This document shows, piece by piece, positions 55,373 to 64,000 of a stretch of 64,000 nt of DNA. Under the pieces are notes generated by a model. It worked only from the letters and a program-made list of their open reading frames with translations. It made no database searches and was not told where the DNA came from. Origin of the DNA: Sulfopaludibacter sp035606355 (lineage in GTDB: Bacteria > Acidobacteriota > Terriglobia > Bryobacterales > Bryobacteraceae). Numbering within the stretch: position 1 is the stretch's first letter; every line of letters starts with the position of its first letter. The stretch is from contig DATNFO010000015.1 in assembly GCA_035606355.1 (NCBI GenBank), positions 186,001 through 250,000 on the forward strand. The letters run 5' to 3'. A program made the translations under genes and the position numbers.

Positions 55373-56413
55373 CTACCTTCCCGCGGGTAACTCGGCGACA
55401 TACCCGGACCGATATCGCAGATTCACATTCTTTCGCGACGTTTGTAACTCCACCCGATGCGTCGAGCCATCGCGGCTGTAATTCTGCGGCGCATAAGTGA
55501 GTAGATAGCCCTGGCGGGAATCGTCCAGTGCGGTTCGCGCGAGCGCGGCAAGGCCATTGCTGTCGTGGTACGCGCGGCCGCCGGTCTGCACCGCCATTTC
55601 CTGCATGATCGCAATGGGCTCATTCACCCACGGCGGGCACGCCGGACCGGTCCGCTGAGGCGTGCACGCAATCAGGCCGCGTGCGTCGATCGGGTATAGC
55701 CTGACCTTAGCGTCCCGTAATTGCTGCACCGCGACATAGAACGGTTGCGGATCTTTGGGCACCATGAACGCGGCGGTCATCCAAATGAGGCTCTTCTCGC
55801 CGGGCAAGCTGTGCAGCCGGCGCGCCATGGCCCGAAGCGCGTTCAGCGTAATTTCCAGGCGCCGCTCGGCGAACTGAAACGGGTCCGCCACCAATGCGGC
55901 GCCTCGCGGCGGAGTAGTAGCGCCGATCGGGAGATATTCAGCCTTGAAATTCTCCAGAACGCCACGCAAGATGTCTAAGTCATCCGTGAAATTGCAGAGT
56001 AAGTGCAGATCGTCCCTCAGACTGTAAATCGCGATTCGTTCCTGAGCGGCGGAAAGCTTGCGAAGCATGCCGGAAATGCCTTCGTTACCCCTAAGCTGGT
56101 CTTCCAGGGGTGTGTTCAACTGATCCAGAAGAATAATGGACAACCTGGGACCTAACATGCCGGTAACCCGGTCATCCGAGGCGCCCGCTGCGGCAGGCGC
56201 CGGAGGTCCGCCGAAGCTGTCCAGTGTCAGAACGCTTTGTTCGATGCCGTTGTCGAACAGGCGTAGGTCGCGTTTCTTCAGATTGAGCACCGGCGAATTC
56301 CGCGAGTCCCGCGCGATCACCGGGATTTGCACGATTCTTGTCTCGGATTGAAAAACCGGAGTCTGCGCCGCCAGCACCGGTACAAAAAGAAGAAATAGCT
56401 GGACGCACCTCAT
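55373..56413 (-). CDS. VWFA-domain protein, TIGR03436-like
   Basis: The 346-residue protein has a short signal (MRCVQLFLLFVPVLAAQTP), an N-terminal strand region (VVQIPVIARDSR-like, KKRDLRLFDNGIEQSV) and a von Willebrand A-type domain with IILLDQLNTP in place of DxSxS. That loss of the metal site is common in the acidobacterial VWFA-related family. It ends with LTYAPQNYSRDGSTHRVELQ and VNLRYRSGYVA, both characteristic. Function is unknown; it is probably periplasmic or surface-attached. Confidence 0.85.
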   Translation of the reverse strand: MRCVQLFLLFVPVLAAQTPVFQSETRIVQIPVIARDSRNSPVLNLKKRDLRLFDNGIEQSVLTLDSFGGPPAPAAAGASDDRVTGMLGPRLSIILLDQLNTPLEDQLRGNEGISGMLRKLSAAQERIAIYSLRDDLHLLCNFTDDLDILRGVLENFKAEYLPIGATTPPRGAALVADPFQFAERRLEITLNALRAMARRLHSLPGEKSLIWMTAAFMVPKDPQPFYVAVQQLRDAKVRLYPIDARGLIACTPQRTGPACPPWVNEPIAIMQEMAVQTGGRAYHDSNGLAALARTALDDSRQGYLLTYAPQNYSRDGSTHRVELQTSRKNVNLRYRSGYVAELPAGR

Positions 56414-56419
56414 GTTGCT

Positions 56420-57613
56420 TTACCTTCTCTTATCCACCACCACCTGACCAGCCTTCATAACCCACCGGACCTTGTCTATGGCCACTTGAATGTCCTTGAG
56501 CGGATCGCCTTCTACCGCGACCACATCCGCGCGATATCCTTCCCGCAGCGCGCCGAGGCTCTTCTCCATGCCGAGCAGCGCGGCTCCGGTCATCGTACCC
56601 GCGCGCAGCGCCTGCTCCGGTGTCATGCCGGCCTTCACCAGCCAGCCGAGCTCGCGGGTGTTCTCTCCGAACATCGTGTAGACCGCGTCCGACCCCATGG
56701 CGACGATCACGCCCGCGGCAATCGCTTTTCGCGCCGTCGCCAGATTTCGTGCGATGAAATCGTTCAGCCGCGTCACCGCTTCGGGCGGGTATCGCAGCAG
56801 TTGAAAGTTATCGGCATAGTAGCGGTTGTGGTCGATCGTCGGCACATACACAGTCTTCCGGCGCACCATTTCCGCGATGGTTTCGTCGTCCAGATCCGTG
56901 CCGTGCTCCAACGAATCGACTCCCGCGCGAACCGCATCGCGCGCCGCTTCCGGTCCATAGCTATGAATTGCGATGCGCCTGCCGAGCGCATGCGCCGCGT
57001 CCACCGCTGCCTTGATTTCCTCGTACGAGTAAGTGCGCGTGCCGCTGACATCCTGCCCGCTGCCGGTGGACGCATACATCTTCACCCAGTCCGCCCCGGC
57101 GGCGATCTGCGCGCGCGCCACCTTGTCCACTTCCTCCGGCCCGTGCGCGGTATTCGGCGTTACGTTGGTTCCGCGAGTGTTTTGCAAGCCGTACCCCGCC
57201 ACGAACATCCGCGGACCAAGCATCTTCCCGGCGGCGATCAGGTCTCGCATGGCGATATCGGCGTATCCGGAGGAGCCTAGATCGCGCACGGTTGTTACAC
57301 CGGTTTCCAGCGTCTTGCGAGCGTTATCCTGCGCCAGAAAAACGGTCGCGGCGCCCCGGCCCGCGCGGCTAACGGGGTTCCCCAGTATGTACGTCATGTG
57401 CGTATGCACATCGATCAGACCGGGAATCGCCGTATAGCGGGTGAGGTCCATCGAGTCGCCTTTGCACTCGCCGACGGACTGAATGTTCTGGCCGTCAACA
57501 ACAATGCAGGCGTCGCGCCAGAGCTTGTCGCCGTCCCAGATGGCTCCAAACCGGTAAGAGGCGCCCCAGAGCGGGACGCACAGAAAACCTGCAATGGCGA
57601 GACGGCGAAACAT
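56420..57613 (-). CDS. Exported metal-dependent amidohydrolase
   Basis: I start at MFRRLAIAGFLCVPLWGAS, a signal peptide, giving 397 residues; a longer frame runs into the divergent promoter region. Metal-site motifs of the amidohydrolase superfamily are visible: PGLIDVHTHMT, the KMYASTGSG lysine, AIHSYGPEA, SLEHGTDLD and AMGSDAVY. They indicate an imidazolonepropionase or prolidase-like subtype. It likely cleaves a peptide or cyclic amide outside the cytoplasm. It is divergent from the second PadR gene. Confidence 0.9.
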   Translation of the reverse strand: MFRRLAIAGFLCVPLWGASYRFGAIWDGDKLWRDACIVVDGQNIQSVGECKGDSMDLTRYTAIPGLIDVHTHMTYILGNPVSRAGRGAATVFLAQDNARKTLETGVTTVRDLGSSGYADIAMRDLIAAGKMLGPRMFVAGYGLQNTRGTNVTPNTAHGPEEVDKVARAQIAAGADWVKMYASTGSGQDVSGTRTYSYEEIKAAVDAAHALGRRIAIHSYGPEAARDAVRAGVDSLEHGTDLDDETIAEMVRRKTVYVPTIDHNRYYADNFQLLRYPPEAVTRLNDFIARNLATARKAIAAGVIVAMGSDAVYTMFGENTRELGWLVKAGMTPEQALRAGTMTGAALLGMEKSLGALREGYRADVVAVEGDPLKDIQVAIDKVRWVMKAGQVVVDKRR

Positions 57614-57685
57614 GTGCAGATCATACCAGGACGCCGCCGGCGTGCCGGCAGGAATCGCGCCTGTGATTCTTTTACAAGTTTCCTC

Positions 57686-57730
57686 TTGCTTACCGAGGGG
57701 AGCCGCTGTATTCTGATCTCGGTAACCGAG
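57686..57730 (+). promoter_or_regulatory. Promoter and operator of second PadR gene
   Basis: TTGCTT (57686-57691) and TATTCT (57709-57714) are 17 bp apart. The palindrome CTCGGTAACCGAG (57718-57730) lies directly after the -10, and a half-site TTACCGAG overlaps the -35 end (57690-57697). This is a good layout for autorepression. Confidence 0.6.
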
Positions 57731-57740
57731 AGAAGTCCCC

Positions 57741-58076
57741 ATGAGCAAACCTTCCGATCTCGTGCAAGGCACCCTGGACCTTCTGCTGCTCAAGATTCTC
57801 GCGCTCGAACCTCTCAACGGCTGGGCGATCAGCCAGCGGCTGCGCCAGGTATCAGGCGACATCCTTCAAGTAAGCGACGGCTCCCTTTATCCCGCGCTTC
57901 ACAAGCTGGAACAGGAAGGCTGGATCGCCGCCGAATGGAAGGCCAGCGAGAACAATCGCCGCGCGAAATTTTACTCCCTCACGCGTCTGGGCCGGCGGCA
58001 ATTGCAAAAGGAAACCGAAAACTGGGAGCGCCTCTCCGGAGCGATCGCCCAGGTGCTGCAAACCGAGGAGGCCTGA
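57741..58076 (+). CDS. PadR-family transcriptional regulator
   Basis: The 111-residue protein has GTLDLLLLKILALEPLNGWA, LQVSDGSLYPALHKLEQEGW and SENNRRAKFYSLTRLGRRQL, diagnostic of short PadR proteins. It is related to the regulator at 16787 but has a different upstream dyad, so the two probably have separate operators. It is 2 bp upstream of its ADOP gene. Confidence 0.93.
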   Translation: MSKPSDLVQGTLDLLLLKILALEPLNGWAISQRLRQVSGDILQVSDGSLYPALHKLEQEGWIAAEWKASENNRRAKFYSLTRLGRRQLQKETENWERLSGAIAQVLQTEEA

Positions 58077-58078
58077 CC

Positions 58079-60745
58079 ATGCGTGCCGAACATTGGCTCT
58101 ACACCATTCCGTTGCGCCTGCGATCCCTGTTCCTCCGCAATCGAGTGGAAGCCGAGCTCGAGGAAGAGCTCGCCGATCATTTGGAGCGCGCCACCGAAAT
58201 CTACCTGGCCCGCGGCCTTTCCCCTTCAGCGGCACGCGCCGCCGCCATCCGTGACATGGATGGACTGACGCAGCAGAAGGAGGCCTGCCGTGACACGCGG
58301 CGCATCGCGCCCATCGACAACACCTTCCGCGACGTGCGTTTCGGCCTGCGCGTCCTCTTGAAATCGCCGGGGTCCACCGGCATCGCCATTCTCACGCTGG
58401 CGCTCGCCATCGCGGCCAATGCCGTCGTCTTCGGCGTGCTCAACGGGCTTTTCCTGCGCCCGCTGAACGTCCCGGAACCCGAGAGTCTTTACGGGATCGA
58501 GCATAGCTCCGAGCACAACATGTGGGAGAGCTACCCGGACTACGTCGACTTGCGCGATCGCAACAAATCCTTCGAGGGACTCGCCGGGTTCAGCATCGAT
58601 ATGGTGGGGCTCGACACCGGCAACTCGCCCACGCGCGCCTGGATTTCGCCCGTTACTGGAAACTACTTCGACGTCCTCCGAATCCAGCCGTATCTGGGCC
58701 GCCTCTTTCATGCCGCCGATGAACACGGTCCGAACAGCGCTCCTTACATCGTGCTCGCCCATAAATACTGGCTCTCGCATTTCGATGCAGACCGCTCCGT
58801 CATCGGCCGCATCGTACGCGTCAACAAGCACCCATACACCATCATCGGCGTCGCTCCGCCGGATTTCCGCGGCGCCATGCTGTTCGGCCTGCCGGACTTT
58901 TTCGTTCCCTTCATCAATCAGCGGGAGATTGAAGGCCGCGACACTCTCAATGTCCGCAACACGCATTCGCTCTTTATGCTGTTGGGGCATCTCAAGCCGG
59001 GAGTGAGCCCGCGGCAGGCCGCCGCGGACCTGAGCAGCATCGGAGCGTGGATCGGGAAGACCTATCCCAAGGACCACGGCGCCACCAGCTTCGTGCTGGC
59101 CCGTCCGGGTCTGTACGGCAATCTGCTGGCCGGGCCGACACGAGCGTTCGTCGGCGGTCTCATGCTTCTCGCCACACTCATCCTCCTCGCCGCGTGCGCG
59201 AATCTCGGCAGCCTTTTCGGAGCGCGCGCCGCCGACCGCGCCCGCGAGGTCGCGCTTCGCCTGGCGCTTGGCGCCACTCGCGCTCGCATTCTCCGGCAGT
59301 TCCTCACCGAAGCGGTGATCGTCTCCCTCTGCGGAGGGGCACTCGGGTTGTGGGGCAGCGTAGCCCTGCTGCATGCCATCAGCGCGTGGAAACCATTCCC
59401 CCGCTTTCCTTCCCTGGATATTCCCGTTCAGCCCGATGCCAGGGTATATCTGATCGCCCTTGGGCTTGCGCTGGTCAGCGGCCTGCTCTTCGGCGTCGTG
59501 CCCGTGCGCCAGGTGCTCCGCGCCAATCCGTACCAGGTGGTCAAAGCCGGACCCAGCGGCGCGATCGGCCGCGGCGTCACGTTTCGTGACATCCTCCTGC
59601 TGACGCAGATCGCGATTTGCGCGGTGCTCGTCACCGCTTCGCTGGTCGCTGTGCGCGGGCTGGATCGGACCCTGCACAACGACTTCGGCTTTGATCCTCA
59701 CCATGTGCTGCTCGCGGAAACGGATCTCAACATCGCGGGCTATACGGGCGATCGCGTGCCCGAAATGCAGCGCCGCCTCATTGACGCCATGGCTGCGATC
59801 CCGGGCGTCGACGCTGCCGCGACCATCGGCCGTGTGCCGCTTTCCGGCGGAGGTTTCGTCGTCGCCGTCTATGCGGAAAATGCCACGGACCTCACACCTG
59901 GAAAAGCGCTCGCATGGCCGGAGCGTTTCAATGTCTCTCCCAATTACTTTCGTGCGGCGGGAGCGCCGTTGCTGGCGGGCCGCGCTTTTACATGGCATGA
60001 CGATAAGGACGCGCCGCAGATCGCGGTCATCAACCGGGAGACCGCGCGGCGGCTGTTCGGGTCCGCGGCCAATCCCATCGGCGCGCATTTCAAGCTTCGC
60101 GACGGCTCTCGGGTGGAAGTGGCCGGCCTGGTCGAAACCGGAAAATACCAGAGCCTCACGGAAGATCCTGCGCCCGCCATCTACCTTCCGGTATTGCAAT
60201 CGCCGATGAGCGAGACCGTGGTGCTGGTGCGCTCGCGCCGCGACCGGCGCCAAGTGGCCGCGGCCATGCAGACCGCTATCCACGGCATCGATCCCACATT
60301 GCCGTACTTACTCGAACCCTGGGAGCAGGAACTCGAGCTTGCGCTGTTCCCGTCGCGAATCGCCACGGTGGCGCTCGGCATTCTCGGCGTGATGGGCGCC
60401 ATTCTCTCCATCACCGGCATTTTCGGAATGGCGGCGTATTCAGTGAGTAAGCGTATGCGCGAGCTCGGCATTCGCATCGCTCTGGGAGCGCAGCGGACGG
60501 AGTTGCTGCAGGCAGCGCTCGGGCGGGCGCTGCGGCTGCTGGCGATGGGCTCCGCCGCGGGCCTCATTTTCGGCATTCTCGCAGGAAAGGTGTTGGCCGC
60601 GATCGTGTATCAGGCGACGCCCAAAGATCCGCTGGTGCTCGGAGGAGTGCTGGTGTCGATGCTCATCCTGGGCCTGCTGGGCACATGGATTCCCGCGCAA
60701 AGAGCCCTGTCGCTGGACGCAATTACGCTCTTGAGGGAAGAGTAG
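58079..60745 (+). CDS. ADOP-family MacB-like ABC permease
   Basis: I start at MRAEHWLYTIPLRLRSLF, two bases after the PadR stop; a longer upstream frame is not genic. The 888-residue protein has the ADOP N-terminal stretch (AELEEELADHLERATEIYLA), a first MacB_PCD unit (GIAILTLALAIAANAVVFG), an FtsX core with CANLGSLFGARAADRAREVA, and a second unit ending IPAQRALSLDAITLLREE. No ATPase is adjacent. A two-hairpin repeat follows the stop. Confidence 0.93.
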   Translation: MRAEHWLYTIPLRLRSLFLRNRVEAELEEELADHLERATEIYLARGLSPSAARAAAIRDMDGLTQQKEACRDTRRIAPIDNTFRDVRFGLRVLLKSPGSTGIAILTLALAIAANAVVFGVLNGLFLRPLNVPEPESLYGIEHSSEHNMWESYPDYVDLRDRNKSFEGLAGFSIDMVGLDTGNSPTRAWISPVTGNYFDVLRIQPYLGRLFHAADEHGPNSAPYIVLAHKYWLSHFDADRSVIGRIVRVNKHPYTIIGVAPPDFRGAMLFGLPDFFVPFINQREIEGRDTLNVRNTHSLFMLLGHLKPGVSPRQAAADLSSIGAWIGKTYPKDHGATSFVLARPGLYGNLLAGPTRAFVGGLMLLATLILLAACANLGSLFGARAADRAREVALRLALGATRARILRQFLTEAVIVSLCGGALGLWGSVALLHAISAWKPFPRFPSLDIPVQPDARVYLIALGLALVSGLLFGVVPVRQVLRANPYQVVKAGPSGAIGRGVTFRDILLLTQIAICAVLVTASLVAVRGLDRTLHNDFGFDPHHVLLAETDLNIAGYTGDRVPEMQRRLIDAMAAIPGVDAAATIGRVPLSGGGFVVAVYAENATDLTPGKALAWPERFNVSPNYFRAAGAPLLAGRAFTWHDDKDAPQIAVINRETARRLFGSAANPIGAHFKLRDGSRVEVAGLVETGKYQSLTEDPAPAIYLPVLQSPMSETVVLVRSRRDRRQVAAAMQTAIHGIDPTLPYLLEPWEQELELALFPSRIATVALGILGVMGAILSITGIFGMAAYSVSKRMRELGIRIALGAQRTELLQAALGRALRLLAMGSAAGLIFGILAGKVLAAIVYQATPKDPLVLGGVLVSMLILGLLGTWIPAQRALSLDAITLLREE

Positions 60746-60747
60746 CG

Positions 60748-60868
60748 ACCGGTCTCCAGACCGGTTGCAAGCGTGCGCCGCACGCCCGAGGCGCGCGACT
60801 CAAGGCGAGCGCAACTTGCCCGGGCGCGCTGCGCGCGCCTGGTACCGGCCGGGAGGCCGGTACCTACT
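60748..60868. repeat. Hairpin repeats between convergent genes
   Basis: ACCGGTCTCCAGACCGGT (60748-60765) lies just past the ADOP stop. The two-hairpin module at 60821-60868 (GGGCGCGCT with CGCGCGCCTG, then GGTACCGG to CCGGTACC) matches 42094-42139 and reaches the end of the ABC-2 permease gene. Confidence 0.82.
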
Positions 60869-61913
60869 ACCGCCACCTGAACATTTTCAACGCTACGCCA
60901 AAACACACCACCATCCAACACGCCAGCACCGCGACTTCGCTCGATACCGCCCCCAGGCCGCCGCCGCGCAGCATGTTGATCCGCAGCGCGTCGATGGCCG
61001 CCGTCAGCGGAAGCGCCCGGATCACCGGCTGAAGGATCGCCGGGAAACGCTCCGAGGAAAAGAACACGCCGGAGACGATCCACATCGGCATCATCGTCAC
61101 GTTCATCAGGCCGCTGGCCGCCTCGATGGTCTTTGCTCGCGAGGCGATCAATAGTCCCAGCGCGCTAAACGAAAGCGAAGCGAGCACACACACGATCGCC
61201 AGATCCACCAGGCGCCCGCGCACCGGCACTCCGAACACCAGAATGCCGAAGCCCAGCACAAAGGCCACTTCCACCACCAGCAGACAAAGGCGCGACAGCA
61301 GGAAGGACAGCAGGTAATACGCACGCGGCATCGGAGTCGCAATGAGGCGCTTCATCAGGTTCTTGCGGCGCGCGTCCACAATGGCGAAGCCCATGCCCCA
61401 AATCGCGCTGCCCATCACATTCATGCCCAGCAGCCCGGGAATGAGAAAGTCGATATACCGCGACCCCACTTCGCGCACTCGCTGGTCGCTCACCGGAGTT
61501 ACATCCACGCGGCCGTTGGCGCGCTGGATCGCCGCGTCCGCGAGCATACGTGCCGTCCGGCCTTCGGGGTTGGTCTCGTCGTAGCGGTATACCACCGCGC
61601 CCGCATGCGCCGGATCCGGCTCCACGGCGAGCGCCACTTTACCGGTCCGCAACTGCTCCGCCGCCGCTTTCTCCGATACCTGTTCCACGGACAACTGCGT
61701 CTCCGCCTTGAGCGCTGCCATCAGTTGAGGAGTGGTCACCGACACCGCGATCACGTCCGCCGGCTTATTCCGGAACGCCAACCCGAGACCGGCGGCCAGC
61801 AGCACCGGAAATACGAACACCCAGAACAGCGCCTCCGGCTCGCGCACAAACTCGCGGAATCGCACCAGGACCAGTTGCGCCAGCGGATGATCCCACCAGC
61901 TTCTATTCGTCAC
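60867..61913 (-). CDS. ABC-2 type transporter permease
   Basis: The 348-residue protein has one N-terminal helix (ALFWVFVFPVLLAAGLGLAF), an extracytoplasmic domain of about 130 residues, and five C-terminal helices (FLIPGLLGMNVMGSAIWGMG, LLVVEVAFVLGFGILVFGV and others) of the YhbE/NatB-like ABC-2 class. It pairs with the ATPase encoded immediately upstream, overlapping it by 11 bp. The exporter's cargo is unknown; drugs, lipids or sodium are all known for the class. Confidence 0.9.
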   Translation of the reverse strand: MTNRSWWDHPLAQLVLVRFREFVREPEALFWVFVFPVLLAAGLGLAFRNKPADVIAVSVTTPQLMAALKAETQLSVEQVSEKAAAEQLRTGKVALAVEPDPAHAGAVVYRYDETNPEGRTARMLADAAIQRANGRVDVTPVSDQRVREVGSRYIDFLIPGLLGMNVMGSAIWGMGFAIVDARRKNLMKRLIATPMPRAYYLLSFLLSRLCLLVVEVAFVLGFGILVFGVPVRGRLVDLAIVCVLASLSFSALGLLIASRAKTIEAASGLMNVTMMPMWIVSGVFFSSERFPAILQPVIRALPLTAAIDALRINMLRGGGLGAVSSEVAVLACWMVVCFGVALKMFRWR

Positions 61914-62823
61914 GAAGGCGCCTCCCCGTCAGTGCCACGAACACGTCCTCCAGGCTTGCCGAGTGCGTGCGCAGCTCGGTCAGCGAACAGCTCTGCCGCC
62001 GCAGCTCATCCAGCAGCGCAGGCACCGCCCGATGCAACTCCGTCACCTGCATCTGTACGTTTCCGTTCTCCGATTTCACGCCGCGCACGCCGTCGAGCCG
62101 CTCCAGCGCGCTCGCATCCACCGACCCCGCCGAGAACTCCACCAGATGCTCGATGCCGATGGATTCGATCAGCTCGCGCGGACTCCCCAGAGCGATCGTC
62201 TTGCCATGATCCATAATCGCCACGCGATCGCTCAGCTTCTCCGCCTCGTCCATGTAATGAGTGGTCAACAGGATCGTGCTACCCGCTCGCCGGAACTCCT
62301 CAATCAGATCCCACAACTGCCGCCGCGCTTGCGGATCCAATCCGGTCGTCGGCTCATCCAGAAACAGCAGTTCGGGCGCGCCCACCAGCGCGCACGCCAG
62401 CGCCAGCCGCTGCTTCTGCCCTCCCGAAAGACCGCCCACGCGCGAATTCTGCTTCTCCTCCAATTGCACGCGCGCAATCACTTCGGCCGGGGACGGCCCC
62501 TGCTTGAAGAAGCTGCGGAATAGCCGGATCGTCTCAAGGACGGTCAGTTTGTCGGAAAGCTGCGTCTCCTGCAGTTGAATTCCGAGCCGCTGGCGCAGCG
62601 CCGCGGCATCGCGATCCCACCGCATGCCCAGCACCTCGACCTCGCCCGAATCGGGCGCCGTCAAGCCTTCGCAGATTTCGATTGTCGTGGTCTTACCCGC
62701 GCCGTTTGGTCCCAGAAGCCCGAAACACTCGCCCCGGCGAACCTCTAAATCCAAACCGTTCACCGCCACCACGTCCTTATAAACTTTTCTGAGACGAGCG
62801 ACGCGCAGCGCGGAATCGGACAT
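61903..62823 (-). CDS. ABC transporter ATP-binding protein
   Basis: The 306-residue protein has Walker A GPNGAGKTT (about 38-46), Q-loop, signature LSGGQKQRLALA, Walker B LLFLDEPTTGLDPQ and switch His in LTTHYMDEAEKL. The DrrA/NatA-like C-terminal extension (LRTHSASLEDVFVALTGRRL) is complete. It energises the permease encoded next. Its start is 47 bp from the divergent PQQ dehydrogenase gene. Confidence 0.94.
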   Translation of the reverse strand: MSDSALRVARLRKVYKDVVAVNGLDLEVRRGECFGLLGPNGAGKTTTIEICEGLTAPDSGEVEVLGMRWDRDAAALRQRLGIQLQETQLSDKLTVLETIRLFRSFFKQGPSPAEVIARVQLEEKQNSRVGGLSGGQKQRLALACALVGAPELLFLDEPTTGLDPQARRQLWDLIEEFRRAGSTILLTTHYMDEAEKLSDRVAIMDHGKTIALGSPRELIESIGIEHLVEFSAGSVDASALERLDGVRGVKSENGNVQMQVTELHRAVPALLDELRRQSCSLTELRTHSASLEDVFVALTGRRLRDE

Positions 62824-62870
62824 CCTTCAAGTATCCCCGAATTTGTTTGCGCTTCCCATGGGATATGCTA

Positions 62871-64000
62871 ATGCCGATGAAGAGGTGCACATCCGCAACG
62901 CGGAAGGGAGCACGGCGCTCTCTCTTTCTCGCCACTGCGTTCTGCGCTGCCGCTTTCGCGCAATCCGGCGACTGGCCCAATTACGGCAACGACCCCGGAG
63001 GAGAGCGCTTTTCCCCGCTCGATCAGATCAACAAGGGCAACGTCAGCCAGCTCAAGGTCGCCTGGACGTATCACACCGGCGACGTCTCCGATTCGAGCAA
63101 ATACGGCAGCCGCAGCGCCTTCGAAACCACGCCCATCATGGTGGATGGCACGCTGTACCTGAGTACTGCGTTCAATCGAATCGTCGCCCTCGATCCCGAG
63201 ACCGGTAAAGAGCGCTGGACGTACGATCCGCACATCGATCTGCAGGCGGGCTACTCCGAAGGTCTGATGAATCGCGGCGTCTCTTATTACAAGGGCCGCA
63301 TCTTCCTCGGCTCCATCGATGCGCGGCTCATCTGCGTCAATGCCTCCGATGGCAAGCCGTGCGCCGGCTTCGGAGTGAACGGCCAGATCGATCTCACCAA
63401 AGGTATTGCCAACATCAGACACAAAGGCGAGTACGAAGAGACATCGCCGCCGGCCATCGTGGATGACCTGGTGATCGCCGGCTCCGGCATCAGCGACAAC
63501 AACCGCGTGGAGATGCCCAGCGGGGTGGTGCGCGCTTTCGATTACAAGACCGGAGCCCTCCGCTGGAGTTGGTATCCGCTCGGCGCCGAAACCAGAACCG
63601 GGGCGGCGAATGCCTGGAGCGTCATCGCCACCGATGCCGCGCGCCACCTTGTCTTCGTGCCCACCGGGAGCGCCAGCCCCGACTATTTCGGAGGCGAGCG
63701 CAAGGGCGACAACAAATGGGCCAACTCCATCGTGGCGCTGGATTCGCGCACCGGCAAGCTCGTGTGGGGATTCCAGCTTGTTCATCACGACCTTTGGGAT
63801 TACGACACCGCTTCGCCGCCGCTGCTCACCACGCTCATTCGCAACGGCCTGCACATCCCCGTGGTTGTGCAAGGCAACAAAACCGGCAATGTGTTCGTGC
63901 TGAATCGCGAAACGGGCAAGCCGGTCTTCGATGTGGAAGAACGCGCAGTGCCCAAGAGCGACACCCCGGGAGAGGACGCCTCGCCGACCCAGCCTTTCCC
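62871..64000 (+). CDS. PQQ-dependent dehydrogenase, 5' part
   Basis: The gene runs off the window after about 377 residues. A signal peptide ends near AAAFAQ, then DWPNYGNDPGGERFSPLDQI marks a quinoprotein dehydrogenase. Propeller blades follow with tryptophan-docking-like repeats (RIVALDPETGKERWTYD, SIVALDSRTGKLVWGFQ, FVLNRETGKPVFDVEE), and HHDLWDYDTASPP carries the catalytic-site Asp region. Members oxidise glucose or alcohols in the periplasm with PQQ. ATGs at 62871 and 62877 are both possible starts. No cytochrome gene is visible before the edge. Confidence 0.9.
   Translation, partial: MPMKRCTSATRKGARRSLFLATAFCAAAFAQSGDWPNYGNDPGGERFSPLDQINKGNVSQLKVAWTYHTGDVSDSSKYGSRSAFETTPIMVDGTLYLSTAFNRIVALDPETGKERWTYDPHIDLQAGYSEGLMNRGVSYYKGRIFLGSIDARLICVNASDGKPCAGFGVNGQIDLTKGIANIRHKGEYEETSPPAIVDDLVIAGSGISDNNRVEMPSGVVRAFDYKTGALRWSWYPLGAETRTGAANAWSVIATDAARHLVFVPTGSASPDYFGGERKGDNKWANSIVALDSRTGKLVWGFQLVHHDLWDYDTASPPLLTTLIRNGLHIPVVVQGNKTGNVFVLNRETGKPVFDVEERAVPKSDTPGEDASPTQPF

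Noticed and set aside
58226..60283. 685-residue minus-strand frame opposite the second ADOP gene
   Set aside because: It is antisense to a well-supported permease, and its composition is typical of a GC-rich shadow frame.

Overview
The window is GC-rich bacterial chromosome that looks like an acidobacterium of the Solibacter/Bryobacter type. This is inferred from gene families, not from a marker gene. The indicators are two PadR regulator plus MacB-like 'ADOP' permease pairs, a large Oar-like TonB receptor with an N-terminal carboxypeptidase-regulatory domain, a TIGR03437-type C-terminal domain (named after Solibacter), a TIGR03436-like VWFA protein, three Ser/Thr protein kinases, and an X6-type ECF sigma factor next to one of them. 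I see no rRNA, tRNA or CRISPR array.

Layout. 1-5.7 kb: end of an Ig-like surface protein, a Crp/Fnr regulator and an orphan ClpV-type AAA+ unfoldase. 5.7-9.4 kb: a NYN (LabA-like) nuclease gene split by a complete 3,060-bp IS1595-family element with perfect 25-bp ends, an 8-bp target duplication and three cargo genes. 9.6-16.7 kb: a truncated remnant, the TonB receptor, a cyclase-family hydrolase and HrpB helicase. 16.8-19.7 kb: first PadR/ADOP pair. 19.9-25.8 kb: TreY and a TreS-maltokinase fusion. 25.9-33.4 kb: an exported PPC-domain protein, then an accessory block (antitoxin, ParE-like toxin gene with a nonsense codon, Gabija-like gajA-gajB, gene debris) flanked by 38-bp imperfect direct repeats, then an exported protein. 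33.4-42 kb: small zincin, winged-helix/kinase/propeller fusion, GNAT, UxaA-type dehydratase, DsbA-like protein, M28 peptidase, DisA-like protein. 42-50 kb: PAP2 phosphatase, beta-helix protein, repeat protein, sigma factor and kinase. 50-64 kb: a coupled nucleotidyltransferase pair, DinB proteins, methyltransferase with divergent MerR regulator, third kinase, VWFA protein, amidohydrolase, second PadR/ADOP pair, an ABC-2 exporter and the start of a PQQ dehydrogenase.

How the parts relate. Several gene pairs are translationally coupled by 1-4 bp overlaps: gajA/gajB, treS-mak/treY, PadR/ADOP, the nucleotidyltransferase pair and the IS cargo. A family of hairpin repeats with an ACCGGTC...GACCGGT core sits at gene ends through the window.

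The best candidates for something under-described are the IS1595 cargo operon with promoters built from its own terminal repeats, the repeat-flanked Gabija block, and the DisA-like and nucleotidyltransferase genes.
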